A stretch of 7,177 nt of DNA. It comes from Pseudomonadota bacterium (lineage in GTDB: Bacteria > Pseudomonadota > Alphaproteobacteria > Rhizobiales > Tepidamorphaceae). Shown here in pieces: positions 1 through 6,476 of this stretch. A model generated the notes under the pieces. It did no database searches. It saw only the letters and a program-made list of their open reading frames with translations, and had not been told where the DNA came from. Location of the stretch: assembly GCA_023435545.1 (NCBI GenBank), contig JAEYRQ010000431.1, positions 1-7,177 on the forward strand. Reading direction: 5' to 3'. The number at the start of each line of letters is the position of its first letter. Position 1 is the stretch's first letter. The position numbers and the translations under genes were made by a program.

Positions 1-1
1 G

Positions 2-409
2 TTCCTGTTCTTCCGCTACACGCGGATCGGCGTGGCGATGCGCGCCACCGCGCAGGACGAGACGACGGCGCTGCTGATGGGTGTCGACGTCAAGCGGATC
101 TCGGCGCTCGCCTGGGCGATCGCCGCGGTCGTGTCGGGGCTCGCCGGCATCGCCTTCGCGATGATGATCTCACGGGCGCCTGACATGTGGTTCATGGGCT
201 TGAGGTCGTTCCCCGCCACCATCCTTGGCGGCCTCGATTCCGCGCTCGGCTCCGGCTTCGGCGGGCTGATCATCGGTGTCATCGGCGACCTGTCCGAAGG
301 CTATATCGGCCAGGGCCTCAAGGAGATCTCCGGCTTCGTCGTCATCATCGTGATCCTGATGGTCCGGCCCTACGGACTGTTCGGCCAGAAGGAGCTGGAG
401 CGCGTCTGA
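2..409 (+). CDS. livH: LivH-type ABC permease, C-terminal fragment
   Basis: This is the last 135 residues of an inner-membrane permease of the LivH family, one of the two channel subunits of HAAT importers for branched-chain amino acids, amides, urea and related organic acids. The 5' end lies outside the window. The visible part opens with the cytoplasmic ATPase-contact (EAA-like) loop, reading TRIGVAMRATAQDETTALLMG, as in LivH proteins. A hydrophobic helix follows (SALAWAIAAVVSGLAGIAFA), then a segment matching the conserved FPATILGGLDSALGSGFGG region, and a final helix ending in VRPYGLFGQKELERV, the usual LivH tail. The TGA stop shares its A with the ATG of the next permease gene, so the two are translationally coupled. 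Family assignment is secure; the transported compound is not predictable from it. Confidence 0.93.
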   Translation, partial: FLFFRYTRIGVAMRATAQDETTALLMGVDVKRISALAWAIAAVVSGLAGIAFAMMISRAPDMWFMGLRSFPATILGGLDSALGSGFGGLIIGVIGDLSEGYIGQGLKEISGFVVIIVILMVRPYGLFGQKELERV

Positions 410-1455
410 TGCGGACCCATCACTTCGTCGAGTCCTACGAAAGGCAGGTCGCGCTCTGCGACAATCCGGTGACCTGGATCTGGGTCGCGGTGCTGCTCGC
501 CGGGCTGATCGCCTTTCCGCTGATGGTCGGCAACTACTTCATCGCCATGGCGACCACGGTCGTGTTCGCGGCGATCGGCGCGATCGGGCTCAACCTGCTG
601 ACGGGCGTCACCGGGCTGATCTCGCTCGGGCAGGCGGGGTTCCTGGCGGCGGGCTGCTACACGACCGCGCTGCTGATCGCCGACTATGGGTGGCCGCCGG
701 AATTCGCCTTCCTCGCGTCAGGCGTGGTGGCGGCGGCGCTCAGCGTGGTGATCGGCATCCCGTCGCTGCGTCTGAAGGGACTGTATCTGGCGATCACCAC
801 GCTCGCCTTCTCCTTCATCATCACGCATTTCCTGCTCTACGCGGAATCGGTGACGCACGGGCCCTACGGCGTCAGGGTCGAGAACCTCAATTTCCTCGGT
901 CTCAACCTCGCCGCGCCGATTCAGCTCTTCTACTTCACGCTGGCCGTTGCGGTCCTCGTCACGCTCGCAGCGCTCAACATCATGCGCAGCAGGGTGGGGC
1001 GGGCCTTCACCGCCATCCGCGACCACGACGTGGCGGCCCGCGTGATGGGCATCAGCCTGCCGCGCTACAAGCTCGCCGCCTTCATGGTCTCGTCCTTCAT
1101 CGTCGGGCTCGCCGGCGGGCTGATGGCCATCCACTTCCGCTTCATCAATGTCGACCTGTTCAGCCTGCTGCTATCGATCGAGGCGCTGGCGATGATCATC
1201 GTCGGCGGCCTCGGCTCGGTGGCGGGCGCCATCCTCGGCGCGGTGTTCATCGTGCTCCTGCCGGAGGTGACGCGCGAGCTGCTCGACCTCCTGCCGTCGA
1301 GCATCACCGCGATGCTGTCGACCTACATCTACGAGATCCGCGGCCTGCTCACGGGTCTCGCCATCATCGTCATGCTGCGCATCGAACCGCACGGCCTGAT
1401 CGGGCTCTGGCGGGACGTGAAGCGGTACTGGACCCACTGGCCCCTGTCGGTGTGA
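409..1455 (+). CDS. livM: LivM-type ABC permease
   Basis: This complete 348-residue inner-membrane permease is the partner of the LivH-like subunit upstream, forming the translocation channel of a HAAT importer. A longer open frame runs upstream, but it lies over the LivH gene; the ATG at 409 overlaps the LivH stop, has GGAG at 397-400 and gives a normal LivM length. Family marks are GVTGLISLGQAGFLAAG (residues 66-82), the SLRLKGLYLAITTLAF segment (119-134), the EAA-like ATPase-contact loop SRVGRAFTAIRDHDVAARVMGI (about 194-215) and the late glycine-rich helix IIVGGLGSVAGAILGA (263-278). About eight to ten hydrophobic segments can be seen, starting near residue 22. The C-terminal RIEPHGLIGLW is typical of the family. 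A stretch of 57 nt separates it from the binding-protein gene. Confidence 0.94.
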   Translation: MRTHHFVESYERQVALCDNPVTWIWVAVLLAGLIAFPLMVGNYFIAMATTVVFAAIGAIGLNLLTGVTGLISLGQAGFLAAGCYTTALLIADYGWPPEFAFLASGVVAAALSVVIGIPSLRLKGLYLAITTLAFSFIITHFLLYAESVTHGPYGVRVENLNFLGLNLAAPIQLFYFTLAVAVLVTLAALNIMRSRVGRAFTAIRDHDVAARVMGISLPRYKLAAFMVSSFIVGLAGGLMAIHFRFINVDLFSLLLSIEALAMIIVGGLGSVAGAILGAVFIVLLPEVTRELLDLLPSSITAMLSTYIYEIRGLLTGLAIIVMLRIEPHGLIGLWRDVKRYWTHWPLSV

Positions 1456-1468
1456 GGCGGGAACGCCT
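1455..1468 (+). other. Short hairpin at the livM stop
   Basis: AGGCG and CGCCT form a 5-bp stem around a GGAA (GNRA-type) loop, beginning at the last base of the livM stop codon. It is short and has no T-run, so it is unlikely to be a terminator. It could slightly protect the mRNA end or be chance in GC-rich DNA. Confidence 0.2.
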
Positions 1469-1497
1469 GCATCGCCGGGACCACAGCAACGGGTAAC

Positions 1498-1507
1498 AAA
1501 GGGAGGA
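1498..1507 (+). promoter_or_regulatory. Strong ribosome binding site of the binding-protein gene
   Basis: AAAGGGAGGA lies 5 nt before the ATG at 1513 and is the best Shine-Dalgarno match in the window. It supports this start and fits the high expression normal for periplasmic binding proteins, which are needed in excess over their permeases. No convincing -35/-10 promoter was seen in the 57-nt gap. Confidence 0.7.
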
Positions 1508-1512
1508 CTGAC

Positions 1513-2712
1513 ATGGCATTCAAAACTTTCGCCATACGGGCCGGCACACTGGCCGGCACATTGGCAGCGGCGGCCGTTCTCGCCGCGACGGCCTCCGCAT
1601 CCGCGGAGCCGGGGGTAACCGACACGGAGATCGTCATCGGCAACATCCTGCCGATGTCGAGCTCGGCGGCGCTGGTCGGCCGGGCGGCGCATTTCGGCTC
1701 AGTGGTCGCCGCCGCCGAGACCAACGCGGCCGGCGGCGTCAACGGCCGCCAGATCGTCATCAAGACCGAAGACGACGGCTACGTGCCGGCCCGCACGGTG
1801 CAGGGTCTGCGCAAGCTGAGCGACGAGGGTGTGTTCGGGCTGATCGGCACCGGCGCCGGCGCCGGCACCGCGGCGATCCTGCCCATTCTCGAGGAGGAGA
1901 AGATCCCGGCGATCGTCTCGTTCTCGCCGTTGCAGGCCGCCGTGGAGCCGGTGAAGCCGACCGTCTTCATGCTCGGCGCCTCGTATCAGGACCTGCTCTA
2001 CGCCCAGCTCAAGTACATCCACGACAACCGCAATCCCGAGAACGCCAAGTACGGGGTGATCCGCCAGGACGACGATTTCGGTGTGCAGGTCGAGGAAGCC
2101 TTCCAGCGGGCGGTCGATGAGTCCGGCGTCGATGCGGCGGCGCCGATCCGCTTCAAGCGCGGCCAGAAGGACTTCGGTGCGGAGATGCTGCGGGTCCGCT
2201 CCGACGGCGTCAACGTGCTGGTCGCCGGCGGCGTCACCACCGAGACGCCGACGATGCTGAAGGAGGCGAGCAAGTTCAAGCTGCCGCTGGAGATCGCCAC
2301 CGTGCCGACCTCGACGCTGCCGCCGATCATGGGGCTCGCCGCGCCGACCGGCTACACCTACCTCAGCGGCGACTACATCTCGCCGATGGGATCGGACGGG
2401 GCCGCACACTTCGAGAAGATGGTGGCTGAGCATCTCAGCGAGGAAGAGCAGAAGGCGGTCAACCGCTACTCGCTCACCGGCTACGTCGCCACGCTGATGA
2501 TGATCGAGGCGATCCGCCGCTGCGGCGACGAGCCGACGCGGGCCTGCGTCGTCGAGAAGCTGGAGTCGGGCGAGGAGTTCGACACCGCCGGCGTCACCCT
2601 GCCGCTCACCTTCACCAAGGACCGCCACATCTCGGCGACCGCGGTTCGCGTGCTCGAGATCGATCCGGCCGCCGGAACGGTCACCACGCTCACCGACTTC
2701 GCCGAGTACTGA
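1513..2712 (+). CDS. LivK-type periplasmic substrate-binding protein
   Basis: This 399-residue exported receptor captures the ligand in the periplasm and hands it to the LivHM channel. It begins with a Sec signal peptide: positive N-region (K4, R9), alanine/leucine-rich core, and a probable signal peptidase I site after ASA at residue 31; there is no lipobox cysteine. The mature protein starts with GVTDTEIVIGNILPMSS, the usual opening strand of the Peripla_BP_6 family. Next come AAETNAAGGVNGRQIVIKTEDDGY (72-95), the glycine-rich IGTGAGAGTAAILP segment and the DDFGVQVEEAF region that starts the second lobe. The only cysteines seen are C337 and C345, a plausible disulfide. The length suits the family. 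Placement directly after livHM indicates it serves this importer. Family members bind branched-chain amino acids, amides, urea, aromatic acids and other carboxylates; the downstream carboxylase genes make an organic acid as likely as an amino acid (inference). Confidence 0.92.
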   Translation: MAFKTFAIRAGTLAGTLAAAAVLAATASASAEPGVTDTEIVIGNILPMSSSAALVGRAAHFGSVVAAAETNAAGGVNGRQIVIKTEDDGYVPARTVQGLRKLSDEGVFGLIGTGAGAGTAAILPILEEEKIPAIVSFSPLQAAVEPVKPTVFMLGASYQDLLYAQLKYIHDNRNPENAKYGVIRQDDDFGVQVEEAFQRAVDESGVDAAAPIRFKRGQKDFGAEMLRVRSDGVNVLVAGGVTTETPTMLKEASKFKLPLEIATVPTSTLPPIMGLAAPTGYTYLSGDYISPMGSDGAAHFEKMVAEHLSEEEQKAVNRYSLTGYVATLMMIEAIRRCGDEPTRACVVEKLESGEEFDTAGVTLPLTFTKDRHISATAVRVLEIDPAAGTVTTLTDFAEY

Positions 2713-2724
2713 ACCCTGTCCTCC

Positions 2725-2750
2725 CCGGCGGGCGGGTGACCGCCCGCCGG
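2725..2750 (+). terminator. GC-rich stem-loop after the binding-protein gene
   Basis: CCGGCGGGCGG and CCGCCCGCCGG form a perfect 11-bp inverted repeat around a GTGA (GNRA-type) loop, starting 12 nt after the stop of the binding-protein gene. What follows (ATATTCCC) is not a real T-run, so it is a weak intrinsic terminator at best. Known examples such as the malE-malF junction show that similar structures protect the upstream binding-protein mRNA and lower expression of the genes behind. That role, partial termination, or both would fit here. The inverted repeat is directly visible; the function is inferred. Confidence 0.55.
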
Positions 2751-2782
2751 ATATTCCCAGAGTTCGAGTGACACCTCCGCAC

Positions 2783-4273
2783 ATGCCGACCGCATCCCCG
2801 CCCTTCCAGAAGGTTCTGATCGCCAATCGCGGCGAGATCGCCTGCCGTGTGATGCGCACCCTCGACGAAATGGGCATCGCGTCCGTCGCGATCCATCACG
2901 CCACCGAACGCCGGGCGCGGCATGTGGCGATGGCCAGCGAGGCTTTCGAAATCGACGGCGAGACGCCGGTTGCGGCCCATCTCGACGGGCAGCAGATCGT
3001 CGACATCGCGGTTCGGGCAGGGGCCGGGGCGATCCATCCCGGCTATGGCTTCCTGTCGGAGAATTCCGGTTTCGCCGAGATGGTCGAGGCGGCCGGGCTG
3101 ACCTTTATCGGTCCGCAGCCGGCCTCGATCCGGCTGATGGGCGACAAGATCGAGTCGCGGCGTTTCGCCGAGATGAACGGCGTACCGGTCGCCCCGTCGG
3201 TGCTGCCGACCGGCGATCTCGACGCCTTCCTCGCCGAGGCCGGTTCGATCGGATTCCCGCTACTGATCAAGGCGTCTGCGGGGGGCGGCGGCAAGGGCAT
3301 GAGCATCGTCCGCTCCCCCTCCGAACTCGCCGAGAAGGCGCGCGTGGCCGCGAGCGAGGCCGAGCGCTATTTCGGCGACGGCCGCGTCTATGCCGAACTC
3401 TATGTCGAGCGGCCGCGCCACATCGAGGTGCAGGTGTTCGGCGACGCTGGCGGCAACGTCATCCACCTGTTCGAGCGCGAATGCTCGGTGCAGCGGCGGT
3501 TCCAGAAGATCATCGAGGAGGCGCCCGCGTCGGGCCTCGCCGAGCCGCTCAGGCAGGAGATCTGCGAGGCCGCGGTGCGCCTGGCGAGGGCGGCAGGCTA
3601 CCGCAATGCCGCGACCGTCGAGTTCATCCTGTCGCCGGACGGCCGCTTCTTCTTCCTGGAGATGAACACCCGGCTGCAGGTGGAGCATCCGGTCACCGAG
3701 ATGGTGACGGGGCTCGATCTCGTCCGCCTGCAGGTCGAGGTCGCCGCCGGGCGGCCGCTGCCGGTCCGGCAGGAGGATGTCCGCCTCGCCGGCCACGCCA
3801 TCGAGTGCCGCATCTGTGCCGAGGATCCGCAGAACGGCTTCCTGCCGCAGACGGGGCGTCTGTTGCGCATGGATCTGCCGACGGGCCCGCACATCCGCTT
3901 CGAGAACGGGCTGGTCGAGGGGCAGGCGGTGACCAGCGCCTTCGATCCGATGCTGGCCAAGCTGGTCGCGCACGGCGAGAGCCGCGCGGCGGCGATCGAG
4001 GCGGGGCTCGCGGCACTGCGCGACACCGTGTTGCTCGGCGTCGGCACCAACACCGACTACCTCGCCCGGGTTCTCGACCATCCGGCCTTCCGCGCCGGCG
4101 ATCTGCATACCGGCTTCGTCGAGGAGCATGCCGGCGACCTTGCGCTGCCACCGCCGGGGGCAGACGAGATCGGGGCGGCGCTGGTGGCGGCCGCGCTCGG
4201 CTTCCGGGAGTTCCGCGCTCTCGCCTTCGACGTCCCCGACCCCTACGCCGCGATGGGCGGCTGGAGGAACTGA
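2783..4273 (+). CDS. Biotin carboxylase subunit of an acyl-CoA carboxylase
   Basis: This enzyme carboxylates biotin on the carrier protein with ATP and bicarbonate, the first half-reaction of the acyl-CoA carboxylase encoded here. It has 496 residues from the ATG at 2783; a GTG at 2768 would add five residues, and neither start has a clear ribosome binding site. The N-terminal domain opens with KVLIANRGEIACRV (10-23) and has IHPGYGFLSEN (84-94). The ATP-grasp part has GDK (K122), IKASAGGGGKGM (162-173), ECSVQRRFQKIIEEAP (233-248) and EMNTRLQVEHPVTE (293-306). ECRICAEDP (341-349) carries R343 in the motif that holds the bicarbonate-site arginine. All expected catalytic residues are present. 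AccC proteins end near 450 residues; this one has an extra tail of about 45 that ends DPYAAMGGWRN, resembling the end of the biotin carboxylase region in one-piece methylcrotonyl-CoA carboxylase alpha chains. It therefore looks like the front half of a split alpha chain rather than fatty-acid-synthesis AccC. Confidence 0.93.
   Translation: MPTASPPFQKVLIANRGEIACRVMRTLDEMGIASVAIHHATERRARHVAMASEAFEIDGETPVAAHLDGQQIVDIAVRAGAGAIHPGYGFLSENSGFAEMVEAAGLTFIGPQPASIRLMGDKIESRRFAEMNGVPVAPSVLPTGDLDAFLAEAGSIGFPLLIKASAGGGGKGMSIVRSPSELAEKARVAASEAERYFGDGRVYAELYVERPRHIEVQVFGDAGGNVIHLFERECSVQRRFQKIIEEAPASGLAEPLRQEICEAAVRLARAAGYRNAATVEFILSPDGRFFFLEMNTRLQVEHPVTEMVTGLDLVRLQVEVAAGRPLPVRQEDVRLAGHAIECRICAEDPQNGFLPQTGRLLRMDLPTGPHIRFENGLVEGQAVTSAFDPMLAKLVAHGESRAAAIEAGLAALRDTVLLGVGTNTDYLARVLDHPAFRAGDLHTGFVEEHAGDLALPPPGADEIGAALVAAALGFREFRALAFDVPDPYAAMGGWRN
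4263..4268 (+). promoter_or_regulatory. Ribosome binding site inside the biotin carboxylase 3' end
   Basis: GGAGGA lies in the last codons of the biotin carboxylase gene, 7 nt before the ATG at 4276. Stop and start are only 2 nt apart (TGACCATG), so ribosomes finishing one gene can restart on the next. This supports 4276 as the carrier-protein start and suggests balanced production of the two halves. Confidence 0.7.
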
Positions 4274-4275
4274 CC

Positions 4276-4791
4276 ATGGCGCTGAAGCTGACGCTTGGCG
4301 GCGAGCCGCACGCGCTCGAGATCCTGGCGCGCCGGCCCGACCTTGTGCTCGCCGTCGACGGCAGGCGCCTGCGCGTCGCCGATCACGGCACGGCGGGCGG
4401 CGTCCGGACGATCGAGATCGACGGGCATCGTGTCGACTTCATCGAGGCGCGCGACGGCAACACCGTGCATCTGAGGCTCGCCGGCCGGACCTGGGCGATC
4501 TCGCTGGTCGATCCGCGCGATGCGGCGGGCGAGCATACCGGCGGCGCCGACGAGATCCGCGCGCCGATGCCGGGCGCGGTGGTCAGCGTGCACCGGCGCG
4601 AGAACGATCAGGTGAAGCGCGGGGAGACGGTGTTGACCATCGAGAGCATGAAGCTGCAGACCGCGCTCGCCTCGCCGCGCGACGGTGTGATCGCCAGGCT
4701 GCTCAAGGGTGAGGGCGAGACCTTCGACAAGGACGAGGTCGTCGTCCTGCTGGCACCGGAGCTTCCGGCCGCAGGCGAGGCGGCGGAGTAG
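4276..4791 (+). CDS. Biotin carrier protein with N-terminal linker-domain-like region
   Basis: This 171-residue subunit should carry covalently bound biotin between the biotin carboxylase and the carboxyltransferase. The C-terminal part (about 94-162) is a biotinyl domain: IRAPMPGAVVSV (94-105) leads the first strands, the biotin-accepting lysine is K126 in ESMKL, and GVIARLLKGEGETFDKDEVVVLL completes the hammerhead. The usual motif is (A/S)MKM, so the residue after lysine is leucine rather than methionine. The N-terminal 85 residues (LTLGGEPHALEIL, IEIDGHRVDF, VHLRLAGRTWAI) look like the beta-rich BT domain that joins biotin carboxylase and carrier in methylcrotonyl- and propionyl-CoA carboxylase alpha chains; this part is inferred from strand pattern and position. 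The gene starts 2 nt after the biotin carboxylase stop in the -1 frame relative to it. It has no alanine/proline-rich linker like that of AccB, which argues against a fatty-acid-synthesis role. Confidence 0.9.
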   Translation: MALKLTLGGEPHALEILARRPDLVLAVDGRRLRVADHGTAGGVRTIEIDGHRVDFIEARDGNTVHLRLAGRTWAISLVDPRDAAGEHTGGADEIRAPMPGAVVSVHRRENDQVKRGETVLTIESMKLQTALASPRDGVIARLLKGEGETFDKDEVVVLLAPELPAAGEAAE

Positions 4792-4796
4792 CAGCC

Positions 4797-6404
4797 ATGC
4801 GCAGGATCCTGTCGTCGATCAACACCTCCTCGGCCCAGTTCCGGCACAACGAGGCGCACAACCGCAGGCTCGCCGCCGAACTGCGCGAGAAGCAGGACAA
4901 GGCCCGTCACGCCCGTCCCGCCCGCGACCTCGAGCGGCTGGCGCGGCAGGGCAAGATGCTGCCGCGCGAGCGGGTGGAGAAGCTGCTCGACCCCGGCACG
5001 CCGTTTCTGGAACTCTCAACGCTCGCTGCCGACATGGCCTATGACGGCGACTCGCCTGGCGCCAGCATCATCACCGGCATCGGCATCGTCTCGGGCCGCG
5101 AGGTGATGATCCACGCCGACGATTCCTCGATCAAGGGCGGCGCCTGGTATCCCTTGTCGGTGAAGAAGATCGTCCGCTGCCTCGACATCGCCATCGAGAA
5201 CCGGCTGCCGGTCGTGCATCTGTGCGATTCCGCCGGCGGGTTCCTGCAGCTCCAGTCGGAGGTGTTCCCGGACCGTTACATGGGCGGCCGGGTGTTCCGC
5301 AACCAGTGCATCCTGTCGAAGATGGGGGTCAAGCAACTGGCGCTCGTCTTCGGCCACTGCACGGCGGGCGGCGCCTACATTCCCGGCCTGTCCGACTACA
5401 ACGTCATCGTGCGCGGCACCGGCGCGGTGTTCCTCGGCGGCCCGCCGCTGGTGAAGGCTGCCACCGGGGAGGAGGTCAGCGTCGAGGATCTCGGCGGTGC
5501 GGAGATGCACACCACGGTCAGCGGCACCTGCGACTATCCCGCCGCAACCGAGGAGGAGGCGATCGCCATCGGCCGCGAGATCGTCGCGCAGTGGGACCGT
5601 CCGAAGAAGTGGGACTGCCAGCGCGAGGAGCCGGAAGCGCCCTGGTACGATCCCCAGGAGCTCTACGGAATCCTGCCCGACGACATCAAGAAGGGCTTCG
5701 ACATGCGCGAGGTGATCGCGCGCATAGTCGACGGCAGCCGCTTCCACGAGTACCAGCCGAACTACGGCACGACGCTGGTCTGCGGGTTCGCCAACATCTG
5801 GGGCTGGAAGGTCGGCATCCTCGCCAACAACGGCGTTCTGTTCAACGATTCCTCCCTGAAGGGCGCCCACTTCATGGAGCTGTGCAACCAGAACAACACG
5901 CCGCTCGTCTTCCTGCAGAACATCACCGGCTACATGGTCGGACGCGCCTATGAGCGGCAGGGCATCACCAAGGACGGCGCCAAGATGATCATGGCCCAGT
6001 CCTGCTCGCGGGTGCCGAAGTTCACGGTGATGTGCCACGGCTCGTTCGGGGCCGGCAACTACGGCATGTGCGGGCGCGCCTTCGATGGCCGCTTCCTGTT
6101 CACCTGGCCAAACCACCAGATCGGCGTGATGGGTGGCGAGCAGGCGGCGAACACGCTGGCCGAGGTCAAGCTGAAGCAGATGCAGCGCAACGGCGGTGAC
6201 GTCGACCAGGCGGTGATCGACCGGCTCTGGGAGGAGACACGGGCGGCGTATCTCGAGCAGCTTTCGGCCTACTACTCCACGACCAACCTCTGGGACGACG
6301 GCATCCTCGATCCGGTCGACACGCGAAACGCGCTCGGCATGGCGATCACCGTCTCGCTCAACGCGCCGCTCGGCGATCCCGGTTACGGCGTCTTCCGGTT
6401 CTGA
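4797..6404 (+). CDS. Carboxyltransferase (beta) subunit, methylcrotonyl/geranyl-CoA carboxylase type
   Basis: This 535-residue subunit transfers CO2 from carboxybiotin to an acyl-CoA. It holds both crotonase-fold halves in one chain, as in MCC and GCC beta subunits. GKMLPRERVEKLLDPGTPFLEL (52-73), GGAWYPLSVKK (114-124), EVFPDR (155-160), CTAGGAYIPGLSD (188-200) and FLGGPPLVKAATGEEVS (212-228) form the N-domain. DMREVIARIVDGSRFHEY (302-319), VFLQNITGYMVG (371-382), GSFGAGNYGMCGRAFD (415-430), PNHQIGVMGGEQAA (438-451) and the C-terminal GVFRF form the C-domain. These match MCC/GCC beta far better than propionyl-CoA or acetyl-CoA carboxylase beta, implying gamma-carboxylation of a 2-enoyl-CoA. 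Length is normal. Two spots differ from typical MCC: LQLQ (150-153) instead of LPRQ, and MGGR (162-165) instead of HFGR, so the substrate may not be methylcrotonyl-CoA. GGAG at 4785-4788 supports the ATG start, 5 nt after the carrier gene. Confidence 0.93.
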   Translation: MRRILSSINTSSAQFRHNEAHNRRLAAELREKQDKARHARPARDLERLARQGKMLPRERVEKLLDPGTPFLELSTLAADMAYDGDSPGASIITGIGIVSGREVMIHADDSSIKGGAWYPLSVKKIVRCLDIAIENRLPVVHLCDSAGGFLQLQSEVFPDRYMGGRVFRNQCILSKMGVKQLALVFGHCTAGGAYIPGLSDYNVIVRGTGAVFLGGPPLVKAATGEEVSVEDLGGAEMHTTVSGTCDYPAATEEEAIAIGREIVAQWDRPKKWDCQREEPEAPWYDPQELYGILPDDIKKGFDMREVIARIVDGSRFHEYQPNYGTTLVCGFANIWGWKVGILANNGVLFNDSSLKGAHFMELCNQNNTPLVFLQNITGYMVGRAYERQGITKDGAKMIMAQSCSRVPKFTVMCHGSFGAGNYGMCGRAFDGRFLFTWPNHQIGVMGGEQAANTLAEVKLKQMQRNGGDVDQAVIDRLWEETRAAYLEQLSAYYSTTNLWDDGILDPVDTRNALGMAITVSLNAPLGDPGYGVFRF

Positions 6405-6476
6405 GGATACCGATGGACGGCGAGGGGGCGCGTGGTATCTCTCCGGCGAGAACGAGGGACTTACGGAGACGGCGGG

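Noticed and set aside
187..408. Upstream extension of the livM reading frame
   Set aside because: It overlaps the conserved LivH C-terminus, its translation is arginine-rich and non-membrane-like, and the ATG at 409 has a proper Shine-Dalgarno and family-typical start.
1850..1865. 16-bp palindrome CCGGCGCCGGCGCCGG
   Set aside because: It encodes the Gly-Ala repeat of a conserved glycine-rich loop in the binding protein, so codon use in GC-rich DNA explains it without an operator or recombination site.
1699..2877. 392-residue open frame on the minus strand opposite the binding-protein gene
   Set aside because: Its translation is arginine-, histidine- and glycine-rich with no recognisable domain, and it lies opposite a well-identified gene. 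Long antisense frames are expected in GC-rich DNA.
4255..4280. Programmed -1 frameshift joining the biotin carboxylase and carrier protein
   Set aside because: No X-XXY-YYZ slippery site is visible, and the second gene has its own ATG and a good Shine-Dalgarno at ideal spacing.
5016..6116. 366-residue open frame on the minus strand opposite the carboxyltransferase gene
   Set aside because: Low-complexity composition and no known motifs, entirely opposite a highly conserved gene.
2783..6404. Housekeeping acetyl-CoA carboxylase (AccB/AccC/AccA/AccD) for fatty-acid synthesis
   Set aside because: The carboxyltransferase is a single MCC/GCC-type chain rather than AccA plus AccD, the carrier lacks an AccB-type linker, and the biotin carboxylase has an MCC-alpha-like tail.
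6406..6439. GATACC/GGTATC inverted repeat between the carboxyltransferase and crotonase genes
   Set aside because: Only 6 bp with a 22-nt loop and no T-run. It could be an operator half-site pair, but chance is an adequate explanation.
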